A stretch of DNA of 50,304 nucleotides from Bacillota bacterium. GTDB lineage: Bacteria > Bacillota > Clostridia > Clostridiales > Clostridiaceae. The number at the start of each line of letters is the position of its first letter. Within the stretch, counting starts at the first letter, position 1. Positions 31,918 to 40,910 of the stretch are shown here, in pieces. The translations under genes were made by a program, and so were the position numbers. The notes beneath the pieces are model-generated. The model had not been told where the DNA came from, did not search any database, and was given only the letters and a program-made list of their open reading frames with translations. The stretch lies in assembly GCA_023424785.1 (NCBI GenBank), contig JAFADP010000095.1:1-50304 (forward strand), in the 5' to 3' direction.

Positions 31918-32757
31918 ATGAGTAAGAAAGTTTTAAAATTATTATCAAGCACTTTAGTAATGGCTGTTATGGCAGGATCATTAGTTGGGTGTGGAGGATC
32001 AACTGATGGGGAAAGTGGGAATAAGGTAAAAATTTCAGTTTCAGGATCAACATCAATGGAAGATGTTATGGGGAAATTAGCTGAAGCTTATGAAAATGAA
32101 AATACAGATGTTTCAATAGAAATTAATGCAGTAGGATCATCAGCAGGTATTAAAGATACTCTAAATGGAGTTGCAGAAATAGGTATGTCGTCAAGAGACT
32201 TAAAAGATGAAGAAGCAAGTGGAGGTGCAGAGGGTACAGCAATAGCATATGACGGTATAGCAGTTATATTAAATCCAGCTAATAAAGTATCAAATTTAAC
32301 TTTAGCTCAATTAAAAGATATATATACAGGAAAAATAACTAACTGGAAAGAAGTTGGAGGAAGTGATTCTACAATAGTTGTAGTTTCAAGAGAAGATGGA
32401 TCAGGAACAAGAGATGCATTCCAAGAAATAGTTGGATATAAATCAAGTGAATTAATAGCAGATGCTACAATTACAGATGCATCAGGAAATCTTAAGACTA
32501 CAGTAGCACAAAATAAAAATGCTATAGGATTTGTTTCATTCTCTTATGTAGATGATACTGTAAGTGCTGTACAGATTGAAGGGGTTAAGCCAGAAGCAGA
32601 ACTTGCAAAAGATGGAACATATAAATTATCAAGACCATTCTTAGTTGTAACAAAAAAAGATACTTTAACTGAAAGTGGACAAAAGCTTATAGATTTCATA
32701 TTAAGTGAAGAAGGTCAAAAAATAGTAGAAGAAGATAAATTAATAACAGTAGAATAA
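31918..32757 (+). CDS. pstS: Phosphate ABC transporter substrate-binding lipoprotein PstS
   Basis: The periplasm-equivalent phosphate receptor. It is a lipoprotein: signal peptide MSKKVLKLLSSTLVMAVMAGS with lipobox LVGC, so Cys about 25 is acylated. The mature protein has the phosphate-binding loops SGSTSM and SREDGSGTRDAF and the YTGKITNWKEVGG block. 279 aa. SD TTGGAGGAG, ATG 31918. First gene of pstSCAB-phoU. Confidence 0.97.
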   Translation: MSKKVLKLLSSTLVMAVMAGSLVGCGGSTDGESGNKVKISVSGSTSMEDVMGKLAEAYENENTDVSIEINAVGSSAGIKDTLNGVAEIGMSSRDLKDEEASGGAEGTAIAYDGIAVILNPANKVSNLTLAQLKDIYTGKITNWKEVGGSDSTIVVVSREDGSGTRDAFQEIVGYKSSELIADATITDASGNLKTTVAQNKNAIGFVSFSYVDDTVSAVQIEGVKPEAELAKDGTYKLSRPFLVVTKKDTLTESGQKLIDFILSEEGQKIVEEDKLITVE

Positions 32758-32791
32758 TATAAAGTGCCCCTTCGTAAGGGGCACTTTATAT
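32757..32791 (+). other. 16-bp perfect stem-loop between pstS and pstC
   Basis: Bases 32757-32772 pair perfectly with 32776-32791 (core AAAGTGCCCC). The loop is only CGT, or TTCGTAA if the closing A-T pairs open. The hairpin starts at the last base of the pstS stop and is not followed by a T-run. It more likely stabilises or separates pstS mRNA, giving excess binding protein, than acts as a full terminator. Confidence 0.8.
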
Positions 32792-32804
32792 GGAGGTTGC
32801 ATAA

Positions 32805-32843
32805 ATGGAGGTAACTAGGAGGTACTTTGCATATGTCGAATAA
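32805..32843 (+). CDS. 12-codon leader ORF overlapping the start of pstC
   Basis: ATG 32805 lies 8 bases after TGGAGG (32791-32796) and encodes MEVTRRYFAYVE, stopping at TAA 32841-32843, 8 bases inside pstC (+1 frame relation). Its two consecutive AGG codons (32817-32822) are also the AGGAGG SD of pstC. Translation of this ORF would occlude or couple to pstC initiation. Whether it is translated is unknown. Confidence 0.45.
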   Translation: MEVTRRYFAYVE

Positions 32844-33720
32844 TAGTAAAAACAATAGAGGAAAATATATAATAGAAGGTGTTACAAAAAATATATTTTT
32901 AATAAGTGCACTTATTGCAGTAATTAGTTTATTACTAATTATAACATTTGTATTTTATAAAGGGTTGAATCCGTTTATAAATAAGGGATTTTCATTTGTG
33001 AAATTTATATTTGAAACTAAGTGGTTGCCAAGTGACGATATATTTGGAATATCTCCTATGATTATAGCATCAATTCTTGCTACAATAGGAGCATTAATTA
33101 TAGGTATACCTATAGGGATATTAACTGCAGTATTTATTGCAGAAATTGCACCAAGAAGTATAGGGAAAATCATTTCGACTGCCGTAGAGTTACTTGCTGG
33201 AATACCTTCTGTATTATATGGTGTATTTGGATTAGCTATTATAGTTCCATGGATACAAAGAACTTTTGATCAACCAAAGGGTCAAAGTTTACTAGCTGTA
33301 ATAATAGTTTTAGCAGTAATGATGCTACCAACAATAATAACTGTTTCAGAAACTGCTATAAGAGCAGTGCCTAAAAGTTATAAAGAAGGTTCTTTAGCAC
33401 TTGGAGCATCTCATATAGAAACAACATTTAAGGTTGTTGTTCCAGCTGCAAAATCTGGTATATTAGCAGGTGTAGTTTTAGGAGTGGGAAGAGCAATAGG
33501 AGAAACTATGGCAATTATTTTAGTTGCAGGTAATTCACCTATAATTCCCAAATCAATATTTAGTGGTGTTAGACCATTAACAACTAATATAGCACTAGAA
33601 ATGGGATATGCGTATGGAACACATCAAGAAATGCTATTTGCAACAGGAGTTGTATTATTTATATTCATAATATTATTAAATTTATTATTAAGTAGACTTT
33701 CTAATAAGGAAGGGGCATAG
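32833..33720 (+). CDS. pstC: Phosphate ABC transporter permease PstC
   Basis: A membrane subunit of the PstSCAB importer with about six TM helices. The EAA-type loop that contacts PstB is ESAxxxGSLALGASHIETTFKVVVPAAKSGILAGVVLGVGRAIGETMA. I start at ATG 32833, 10 bases after AGGAGG; TTG 32827 is only 4 bases away. 295 aa. It ends 2 bases before pstA. Confidence 0.95.
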   Translation: MSNNSKNNRGKYIIEGVTKNIFLISALIAVISLLLIITFVFYKGLNPFINKGFSFVKFIFETKWLPSDDIFGISPMIIASILATIGALIIGIPIGILTAVFIAEIAPRSIGKIISTAVELLAGIPSVLYGVFGLAIIVPWIQRTFDQPKGQSLLAVIIVLAVMMLPTIITVSETAIRAVPKSYKEGSLALGASHIETTFKVVVPAAKSGILAGVVLGVGRAIGETMAIILVAGNSPIIPKSIFSGVRPLTTNIALEMGYAYGTHQEMLFATGVVLFIFIILLNLLLSRLSNKEGA

Positions 33721-33722
33721 AG

Positions 33723-34553
33723 ATGAGTTCAAGAAAAGTTAAAGAAAATATATTAAAAACATTATTATGGTTAGCAGCTGGAATTACTATTGCAATACTA
33801 GTATTTATATTAGGATTTATATTTATAAAAGGATATAAAATAATAAATATAAAATTTTTAACAGAAAATTACTCAGCATCAGGTAATGGTGGAATATTAC
33901 CTATGATAGTAGCAACTTTATATACGGTTATATTATCAATTGGTATTGCTACTCCTATTGGTATTTTATCAGCAGTTTATCTTCAAGAGTATGCAAAACA
34001 AGGAACACTTGTAAAATTAATAAGATTTGCAACTGAAAGTTTATCAGGAATACCATCAATTGTATATGGATTATTTGGTGCTATTTTCTTTGTAGATATG
34101 TTAGGTTTTGGTTATTCTATTTTATCTGGAGCATTAACAGTTTCAATAATAATATTACCTGTAATAATAAGAACAACAGAAGAAGCATTAAAATCAGTGC
34201 CGGAATCTTATAGAGAAGCTTCTTTAGGTCTTGGTGCTACTAAGTTTCAAACTTTATATAAAGTTATAGTACCTAGTGCACTTCCAGGAGTTTTATCAGG
34301 AGTAATATTATCTATAGGACGTGTAATTGGAGAATCTGCAGCTATACTTTTAACAGCAGGAACTGTTGCTAAAATGGCAACAAGTATAATGTCTAGTTCA
34401 AGAACATTAACAGTTCATGCATATCTTGTAGCTAAGGAGACAGGTAATATAGATCAAGCAGCTGCTGTAGGGATAGTATTAATAGTTATAATATTAATAC
34501 TTAATACTATTGCAAAGCTAATAACTAAAAAATTCAGTAAGGCAAATTATTAG
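33723..34553 (+). CDS. pstA: Phosphate ABC transporter permease PstA
   Basis: The second permease subunit, 276 aa, with six TM segments (first about residues 16-35) and the EAA-like motif VPESYREASLGLGATKFQTLYKVIVPSALPGVLSGVILSIGRVIGESA. It starts 2 bases after pstC with AAGGGGC as SD, so the two permeases are coupled. GNGGILPMIVATLYTVILSI near residue 50 is typical of the family. Confidence 0.95.
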   Translation: MSSRKVKENILKTLLWLAAGITIAILVFILGFIFIKGYKIINIKFLTENYSASGNGGILPMIVATLYTVILSIGIATPIGILSAVYLQEYAKQGTLVKLIRFATESLSGIPSIVYGLFGAIFFVDMLGFGYSILSGALTVSIIILPVIIRTTEEALKSVPESYREASLGLGATKFQTLYKVIVPSALPGVLSGVILSIGRVIGESAAILLTAGTVAKMATSIMSSSRTLTVHAYLVAKETGNIDQAAAVGIVLIVIILILNTIAKLITKKFSKANY

Positions 34554-34567
34554 TAAGAGGTGTAAAA

Positions 34568-35317
34568 ATGGCTAAGATACAAGTTAAAAATTTAGATTTA
34601 TATTATGGTTCACATCAAGCTTTAAAAAAGATAAATATGGAAATAGCAAAAAATGAGGTTACAGCATTTATAGGGCCATCAGGATGTGGGAAATCAACAT
34701 TTCTAAGAACATTAAATAGAATGAATGATTTAATAGATAGTGTTAAAATAGAAGGTGAAGTGCTAATTGATGGAGAAGACATATATAAGAATAGTGATGT
34801 AATTGGATTAAGAACAAAAGTTGGGATGGTATTCCAAAAACCAAATCCATTCCCAATGTCTATATATGATAATGTTGCATATGGTCCAAGAGTACACGGT
34901 ATTAAGGATAAGAAAAAACTTGATGAAATAGTAGAAAAGAGTTTAAAGGATGCAGCTATTTGGGATGAGGTTAAGGATAGACTTAAGAGTAGTGCCTTAG
35001 GGTTATCAGGAGGACAACAACAAAGACTTTGCATAGCAAGAACACTTGCAGTTTCACCAGAGATAATATTAATGGATGAACCAACTTCAGCATTAGATCC
35101 TATATCTACGAGTAAAGTTGAAGAGTTAATGGATGAACTTAAAAAGAACTATACAGTTGTTATTGTAACTCATAATATGCAACAAGCAGGTAGAATAGCA
35201 GATAAGACAGCATTCTTCTTAAGTGGAGAAGTTATAGAGTTTGGAAAAACAGATGATATATTTTATAAACCAATGGATAAGAGAACAGAAGATTATATAA
35301 CTGGAAGATTTGGCTAG
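34568..35317 (+). CDS. pstB: Phosphate ABC transporter ATP-binding protein PstB
   Basis: The ATPase of the importer, 249 aa. Walker A GPSGCGKST, Q-loop MVFQKPNPFPMSIYDNV (a PstB hallmark), signature LSGGQQQRLCIART, Walker B IILMDEPTSALDP, switch His in IVTHNMQQA, and the C-terminal DKRTEDYITGRFG tail. SD AAGAGGTG, ATG 34568. Confidence 0.98.
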   Translation: MAKIQVKNLDLYYGSHQALKKINMEIAKNEVTAFIGPSGCGKSTFLRTLNRMNDLIDSVKIEGEVLIDGEDIYKNSDVIGLRTKVGMVFQKPNPFPMSIYDNVAYGPRVHGIKDKKKLDEIVEKSLKDAAIWDEVKDRLKSSALGLSGGQQQRLCIARTLAVSPEIILMDEPTSALDPISTSKVEELMDELKKNYTVVIVTHNMQQAGRIADKTAFFLSGEVIEFGKTDDIFYKPMDKRTEDYITGRFG

Positions 35318-35378
35318 AATATAAAACTAATAAATTATATTCTAAATGGTTTAATAAATCTAAGGGAGATGAGATATT

Positions 35379-36041
35379 ATGACACTTACGTCTCAAAAAA
35401 TAAGAATTAAAGAGATAAACTGTCAGCTAGTACAAATGGCAACTTTAATAGAAAAGCAACTTTATGCAAGTATGCTTGCACTAAAAAATCATGATACTGA
35501 AGTGATAAATGAAATTATAAAAGCTGATGATGATGTAGATAACCTTCAAAGAATTATTGAGGAAGAATGTATAAAATTCATAGCTAGCGAGCAGCCTCTA
35601 GCTAAAGATTTAAGAAATGTGTTTACAGCTACTAAGATTGTTACAGATTTAGAAAGAATGGCAGATTATGCAGTGGATATATGTAAAATAACTAAAAGAA
35701 TAAATGGAGATGTTGGAGAATACCAGGGGGATTCTCTTTCCTTATGGACAATGGAAGAAAAAATAAGAAATATGATATCATTAGCTATTAATGCATATAT
35801 AAATATAGATGTAGAAAAAGCATATGAAATATGTAAGATGGATGATGAGATAGATATTTTATATAGAACTATATTTGATAGTATATTAAAAGATATAGCT
35901 TCTGATGAGACAAAAACACACAAGAGTGCTCAGTTACTATTTGTAGCTAAATACTTAGAAAGAGTAGCAGATCATGTGACTAATATTTGTGAGTGGATTA
36001 TTTTCTCTAAGGAAGGTAATTATGTAGATCTTAATGAATAA
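35379..36041 (+). CDS. phoU: Phosphate signalling protein PhoU
   Basis: A cytosolic two-repeat three-helix-bundle protein that links Pst transport status to PhoR and represses the Pho response when phosphate is plentiful. The metal-binding motifs are visible as DDVDNLQRIIEEECIKFIASEQPLAKDLR and, in repeat 2, DDEIDILYRTIF...AKYLERVADHVTNICEWI. 220 aa. SD AAGGGAGATGAG. Last gene of the pst operon. Confidence 0.96.
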   Translation: MTLTSQKIRIKEINCQLVQMATLIEKQLYASMLALKNHDTEVINEIIKADDDVDNLQRIIEEECIKFIASEQPLAKDLRNVFTATKIVTDLERMADYAVDICKITKRINGDVGEYQGDSLSLWTMEEKIRNMISLAINAYINIDVEKAYEICKMDDEIDILYRTIFDSILKDIASDETKTHKSAQLLFVAKYLERVADHVTNICEWIIFSKEGNYVDLNE

Positions 36042-36064
36042 AAGTTAACTCTATTTTCTTAATA

Positions 36065-36116
36065 AAAAAGTGTGAATTATTTTTAGCCCTTTAGCAAATA
36101 TAATTCACACTTTTTA
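36065..36116 (+). terminator. Bidirectional terminator between phoU and mscS
   Basis: A 15-bp perfect stem (36065-36079 with 36101-36115) of AAAAAGTGTGAATTA and its complement with a 21-base loop. A-tract and T-tract flank it on both strands, so it serves the convergent genes on each side. It ends one base before the mscS stop codon. Confidence 0.88.
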
Positions 36117-36929
36117 TTATTTTTCTTTAATATGAAGATCCATCTGAGGATAAGGAATACTTATCTTTTCTTCATCAAATTTAAGTTTTGCTTCTTCTAT
36201 TAAATAGAAGTACACATTCCAATAGTTTTCAGTATTTGTCCAAACTCTTACAGTTAAATTAACAGAGCTTGAAGCATGTTCACTTATGTTAATGAAAGGT
36301 TCTGGTTCTGATAAAATTAATTCATTCTTTTCTATTATGTTCATTAGAACCCTCTTAACATGAAGAATATCATCATCATAACCAACTCCAAATACTAAAT
36401 CAACTCTTCTAGTATCTTTAAGAGTATAATTAACTAAATTACTATTAGCTAATGTACCATTAGGAATCATAACCACTTTATTATCAGGAGTAATTAAGTG
36501 TGTATAAACAAGCTCAATTTTTTCTACTGTACCAGAATAACCTTGAGCTTCTATGTAGTCACCAACATTAAAAGGTCTCATTACTAATATTATTACACCA
36601 CCTGCAAAGTTAGATAAGCTTCCTTGTAGCGCAAGACCTATTGCTAAAGTTGATGAAGCAAGTACAGCTGCAAAACCTGTTAGTTCAATTCCTAAGAATT
36701 GCAGAAGACTTACAATTAATATAGCTTTTAATGTTAAATCAATAAAAGCACTTAAAAATGTTTGTAAAGTAGAATCAAAGCTTTTTTTAGTACAAAATTT
36801 ATTAAAAGCTTTCTTTACTTTCTTAATTATCTTCCACCCAATACTAAAAAGTATTAGAGTAATAACTAATTTTATACCACTAGTAGTACTCCAAGATAAT
36901 AGTTCATTTAAAAGATTTTCAAAAGACAC
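36117..36929 (-). CDS. mscS: Small-conductance mechanosensitive channel (MscS family)
   Basis: Releases solutes on hypo-osmotic shock. Three TM helices (about residues 17-36, 58-82 and 85-112), the pore-lining TM3 AVLASSTLAIGLALQGSLSNFAGGVIILVMRPFNVGDYIE, a beta domain with VEKIELVYTHLITPDNKVVMIPNG and the alpha/beta vestibule. 270 aa. The start is GTG (36929-36927 on the plus strand) with AAGGAGG 8 bases upstream. It is the only convincing gene on this strand, inserted between the phoU and DUF512 transcription units. Confidence 0.93.
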   Translation of the reverse strand: MSFENLLNELLSWSTTSGIKLVITLILFSIGWKIIKKVKKAFNKFCTKKSFDSTLQTFLSAFIDLTLKAILIVSLLQFLGIELTGFAAVLASSTLAIGLALQGSLSNFAGGVIILVMRPFNVGDYIEAQGYSGTVEKIELVYTHLITPDNKVVMIPNGTLANSNLVNYTLKDTRRVDLVFGVGYDDDILHVKRVLMNIIEKNELILSEPEPFINISEHASSSVNLTVRVWTNTENYWNVYFYLIEEAKLKFDEEKISIPYPQMDLHIKEK

Positions 36930-37089
36930 TATTTATACCTCCTTAAGATTTATTACTTAATAATTATAAATGTAAGTTATATTTTTTACAAATCAATTAA
37001 AGAGAATAATATAATTCTAAAAAGTAGTCAAGAATAATATTGTAATAACTAATTGAGTGATATTTGATATTTATTATCTATTAACATAA

Positions 37090-37118
37090 TTGACTTACAA
37101 TTATTAATAAGGTAATAT
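37090..37118 (+). promoter_or_regulatory. Sigma-A promoter of the DUF512-der-gpsA unit
   Basis: TTGACT (37090-37095), 17-bp spacer, TAATAT (37113-37118). It lies in the 227-base divergent gap after mscS, 39 bases before the proposed DUF512 start. Confidence 0.7.
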
Positions 37119-37156
37119 AGCATAAGATGAGATATTTACGTATAGGAAGTGATAAT

Positions 37157-38491
37157 ATGAAAAATTTAATTACAGAGGTACTTCCAGGTAGTATTGCAGA
37201 AGAAGTTGGAATAGAGGTAAATGATTATTTACTTTCAATTAATGGTCAACAAATACAAGATATAATTGATTATAGATTCTTAGCAGCAGATGAAGAGTTA
37301 TTACTAGAAATAGAAAAAGATAACGGTGAAATCTGGGAAGTTGAAATAGAAAAAGATTATGGAGAAGAGCTAGGTCTAGAATTTGGTGGCGGAATTATGG
37401 ATAAAGCAAAAAGATGCAGTAATAAATGCATGTTTTGTTTTATAGATCAAAATCCTAAGGGGCTTAGAGAAACTCTATATTTTAAAGATGATGATTCTAG
37501 ATTGTCATTTTTACAAGGTAACTTCGTAACATTAACTAATATGAAAGAAGAAGATATAGATAGAATAATTAGATATCATATTAGTCCAATTAATATTTCA
37601 GTTCATACTACAAATCCTGATTTAAGGGTAAAGATGTTATCTAATAGGTTTGCAGGCAATATTATGGAGAGGATGAGAAGATTAGCGGAAGCAGGAATCT
37701 TTATGCATGCTCAAATAGTATGTATACCAGAAGTAAATGATAAGGAAGAATTAAAAAGAACTGTAGAAGATTTATATGAGTTATATCCTTATGTTAATAA
37801 TGTTGCAATTGTACCTATAGGTATAACAAAATTTAGAGAAGGATTAGCAAAAGTAAAAACTTTTACTAAAGAAACCTCAAAAGAAACTATTGATTTAATA
37901 AAAGAACTTCAAAATAAATATTATAAAGAGGTAGAAGAACCTTTTGTAAGATTATCAGATGAGTTTTATATTGTTGCAGGAGAAGAAATCCCAACAGCAG
38001 AGTTTTATAATGGATATAATCAAATTGAGGATGGTGTTGGTGTTACTAGATGCTTTAGAGATACCATAGAAAATGATTTAGATAAGCTAGATTTAAATTC
38101 TTCAGGTAGTTATAGTGTAGTAACAGGAGCTTTAGCTTATAATGAGGTTAAAGCAGCCATGGATAAAATTTGTAGTAAAAATCCTAAAATACATATAGAG
38201 GTATTTAAAATAATTAATAATTTCTTTGGTGATACAATAACAGTTAATGGACTTTTAACAGGAACAGATATTATTGAACAAACTAAAGGTAAAATAAAAT
38301 CAAAGTATTTGCTAATGGCAGATAATATGTTTAGAAGAGGATATGAACTAGCACCAGAAGCTTCAATAATGCTAGATGATATGACTATAGAAGATATTGA
38401 ACATGCATTAGATGTTAAGGTAATTACTTGTGACTATTCAGGAGAAGACCTGATTTCATTAATTAATACATATAATGAGGAGGAAAAATAA
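37157..38491 (+). CDS. DUF512 family PDZ/radical-SAM-like Fe-S protein
   Basis: A 444-aa protein with an N-terminal PDZ-like domain (about residues 1-70, VLPGSIAEEVGIEVNDYLLSINGQ), then a radical-SAM-type cysteine motif (CSNKCMFCFIDQNPKG, C-x3-C-x2-C near residue 90) on a TIM-barrel-like region, and the C-terminal DUF512 domain (about 270-444, NGLLTGTDII and GYELAPEASIMLDDMT). The family is widespread in clostridia and cyanobacteria and, to my knowledge, has no established reaction. I start at ATG 37157 after AGGAAGTGAT. It abuts der by one base, so it is co-translated with a ribosome-assembly GTPase. Confidence 0.85.
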   Translation: MKNLITEVLPGSIAEEVGIEVNDYLLSINGQQIQDIIDYRFLAADEELLLEIEKDNGEIWEVEIEKDYGEELGLEFGGGIMDKAKRCSNKCMFCFIDQNPKGLRETLYFKDDDSRLSFLQGNFVTLTNMKEEDIDRIIRYHISPINISVHTTNPDLRVKMLSNRFAGNIMERMRRLAEAGIFMHAQIVCIPEVNDKEELKRTVEDLYELYPYVNNVAIVPIGITKFREGLAKVKTFTKETSKETIDLIKELQNKYYKEVEEPFVRLSDEFYIVAGEEIPTAEFYNGYNQIEDGVGVTRCFRDTIENDLDKLDLNSSGSYSVVTGALAYNEVKAAMDKICSKNPKIHIEVFKIINNFFGDTITVNGLLTGTDIIEQTKGKIKSKYLLMADNMFRRGYELAPEASIMLDDMTIEDIEHALDVKVITCDYSGEDLISLINTYNEEEK

Positions 38492-38492
38492 T

Positions 38493-39812
38493 ATGGCAAA
38501 ACCAATAGTTGCCTTAGTTGGTAGACCTAATGTTGGAAAATCAACATTATTTAATAAAATAGCAGGTGAAAGGATATCAATAGTTCAAGATACTCCAGGT
38601 GTAACTAGAGATAGAGTATATGCTGATGCAGAATGGTTAAATTATAACTTTACTATGATAGACACAGGTGGTATTGAACCAGAAAGAGACGACATAATAG
38701 TTAAGCAAATGAGAAGACAAGCGCAAATTGCAATAGAAACAGCTGATGTAATTATGTTTTTAGTTGATGGTAAAGAAGGAATTACACCTGCTGATGAAGA
38801 AGTAGCTAATATGCTAAGAAAAAGCAAAAAGCCAGTTGTATTAGTTGTAAATAAAATTGATTCATTAAAAGATGAAGAAAATGCTTGGGAATTCTACAAT
38901 TTAGGAATAGGAGATCCTATAACAATATCTGCAAGTCAAGGATTAGCATTAGGTGATATGCTAGATAGAGTTGTATCTTACTTCAAGCCAGTAGATGAAG
39001 AGGAAGAAGATGATGAATATATAAGAATAGCTATGGTAGGTAAGCCTAACGTAGGAAAGTCATCTCTTATTAATAGACTTCTTGGAGAAGAAAGAGTTAT
39101 CGTTTCTAATGTTCCTGGAACAACTAGAGATGCTATAGATAGTTACTTAGAAAATGAACTTGGAAAATTCATATTAGTTGACACTGCAGGTGTAAGAAGA
39201 AAGAGTAAAGTTAAAGAAGAAATTGAAAGATATAGTGTTATTAGAACTATGACATCTATAGAAAGAGCAGATGTTTGTATATTAGTTATAGATGCAACAG
39301 AAGGAATAACAGAACAAGATGAAAAAATAATAGGATTTGCCCACGAAAAGAGAAAAGCTATTATGGTTATAGTTAATAAGTGGGATCTTATAGAAAAAGA
39401 CGATAAAACTATGGATAACTTTAAGAAAGACCTTCAAGCAAATCTTAAGTTCTTATCATATGCAGAATATTTATTCATATCAGCTTTAACAGGACAAAGA
39501 GTTCATAAAGTTTTAGAATTAGCTAAAAAATGCTATGATAATTACTCTAAGAGAGTTTCAACAGGTGTGTTAAATGACGTTATAAGTAAAGCTGTACTTA
39601 TGAAAGAACCACCAATTGTTGCACTTAAGAGACTTAAGATTTTTTATGCAACTCAAGTTGCTGTAAAGCCACCTAAGTTCGTATTTTTTGTTAATGATTT
39701 ACAAGCAAGACATTTTTCTTATCAAAGATATTTAGAAAATCAAATAAGAGATAGTTTTGATTTTAAAGGAACTGGTATAGAGATAGAATATAGAGAGAGG
39801 AAGGATAAGTAA
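38493..39812 (+). CDS. der: Ribosome biogenesis GTPase Der (EngA)
   Basis: An essential 50S assembly GTPase with two tandem GTPase domains: domain 1 GRPNVGKST, DTPGVTRD and NKID; domain 2 GKPNVGKSS, VPGTTRDAIDS and NKWD; followed by a KH-like C-terminal domain (KPPKFVFFVND...ENQIRDSFDFKGTGIEIEYRERK). 439 aa. I start at ATG 38493, 9 bases after GAGGAGGA; ATG 38475 lies upstream of that SD. Its stop overlaps the gpsA ATG by one base (TAATG). Confidence 0.98.
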   Translation: MAKPIVALVGRPNVGKSTLFNKIAGERISIVQDTPGVTRDRVYADAEWLNYNFTMIDTGGIEPERDDIIVKQMRRQAQIAIETADVIMFLVDGKEGITPADEEVANMLRKSKKPVVLVVNKIDSLKDEENAWEFYNLGIGDPITISASQGLALGDMLDRVVSYFKPVDEEEEDDEYIRIAMVGKPNVGKSSLINRLLGEERVIVSNVPGTTRDAIDSYLENELGKFILVDTAGVRRKSKVKEEIERYSVIRTMTSIERADVCILVIDATEGITEQDEKIIGFAHEKRKAIMVIVNKWDLIEKDDKTMDNFKKDLQANLKFLSYAEYLFISALTGQRVHKVLELAKKCYDNYSKRVSTGVLNDVISKAVLMKEPPIVALKRLKIFYATQVAVKPPKFVFFVNDLQARHFSYQRYLENQIRDSFDFKGTGIEIEYRERKDK

Positions 39813-40804
39813 TGAGTAAAATAGCCTTTATTGGAGGAGGAAGCTTTGGTAGTGCATTAGCTGTTTTATTAGCTAAGAAAGGTAATGATATAGTTATATA
39901 CGATAGGGATGAAGAGGTTATAAATGATATTAACCTTAATAAGAGAAATAGTAAATATTTAAAAGATTTAATAATTCCTAATAATGTTAAAGCATATTCT
40001 AATATAGAAGAGGCTATAGACTCGATAGATTTCTTATTTTTTGCTGTTCCATCTCATGTAATAAGAAGTGTTGCTAAGAGTTTAAAGGGAAAGCTAAATA
40101 AAAATGTTATTATAATTTCTATTGCAAAAGGTATTGAAGAAGGTAGTGATAAAAGATTATCACAAGTAATAGAAGAAGAACTAGAAAATCCAGTAGTTAT
40201 TCTTTCTGGACCTAGTCATGCAGAAGAAATAGCACTTGAACTTCCAACAACAGTAGTTGTATCATCAAGAAATATGGAGTATGCAGAAAAGGCTCAAGAT
40301 TTATTAATGACATCAACGTTTAGAGTATATACTAATGATGATATTATTGGTATAGAAATAGGTGGGGCTATAAAAAATGTTATAGCACTTGCTGCTGGAG
40401 TAATAGATGGTCTAGGATATGGTGATAATACAAAGGCTGCTCTTATGACTAGAGGAATGACAGAAATATGTAGAGTAGGAGTTGCTTTGGGAGGAAGAGC
40501 AGAAACATTTTATGGCTTAACAGGTATGGGAGATTTAATAGTTACTTGTACTTCAATGCATTCTAGAAATAGGCGTGCAGGAATTCTTATAGGTAAAGGA
40601 AAAAGCGTAGATGAAGCAACAAAAGAAGTTGGAATGGTAGTAGAAGGTGTAAAAGCATGCAGAGCGTTCCATGAACTAAAAGAAAAAATAGATGTATCAA
40701 CACCTATTACAGATGCCTTATATGATGCTTTATTTAATGGAGTTAATCCAAGAGATGCTGTTAATTCTCTTATGATGCGTGAAAAGAAAAATGAAATATT
40801 ATAA
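39812..40804 (+). CDS. gpsA: NAD(P)-dependent glycerol-3-phosphate dehydrogenase
   Basis: Reduces dihydroxyacetone phosphate to sn-glycerol-3-phosphate for phospholipid synthesis. Rossmann motif FIGGGSFGSALA, AVPSHVIR, the catalytic lysine regions VILSGPSHAEEIA and EIGGAIKNVIALAAG, GDNTKAALMTRGMTEI, and GLTGMGDLIVTCTSMHSRNRRAG. 330 aa. One-base overlap with der indicates tight coupling. The der-gpsA pairing is common in clostridia. A strong terminator follows. Confidence 0.97.
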   Translation: MSKIAFIGGGSFGSALAVLLAKKGNDIVIYDRDEEVINDINLNKRNSKYLKDLIIPNNVKAYSNIEEAIDSIDFLFFAVPSHVIRSVAKSLKGKLNKNVIIISIAKGIEEGSDKRLSQVIEEELENPVVILSGPSHAEEIALELPTTVVVSSRNMEYAEKAQDLLMTSTFRVYTNDDIIGIEIGGAIKNVIALAAGVIDGLGYGDNTKAALMTRGMTEICRVGVALGGRAETFYGLTGMGDLIVTCTSMHSRNRRAGILIGKGKSVDEATKEVGMVVEGVKACRAFHELKEKIDVSTPITDALYDALFNGVNPRDAVNSLMMREKKNEIL

Positions 40805-40805
40805 T

Positions 40806-40842
40806 AAAAAATCCACTAGTTAAAAAACTAGTGGATTTTTTT
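40806..40842 (+). terminator. Intrinsic terminator after gpsA
   Basis: A 16-bp stem (40806-40821 with 40826-40841, AATCCACTAGTT core), AAAA loop, and T7 tail. It overlaps the last codons only by position, beginning just after the stop. Confidence 0.92.
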
Positions 40843-40910
40843 GAATAAAATTAGTTCATTTTATAGAGGGTTAATCATATGATATAAGGATGGTGTGTAT
40901 AGGTGGTATA

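Noticed and set aside
36930..37156. Possible small gene in the gap between mscS and the DUF512 gene
   Set aside because: Apart from the two divergent start regions and the promoter at 37090-37118, I see only AT-rich DNA with no SD-led ORF.
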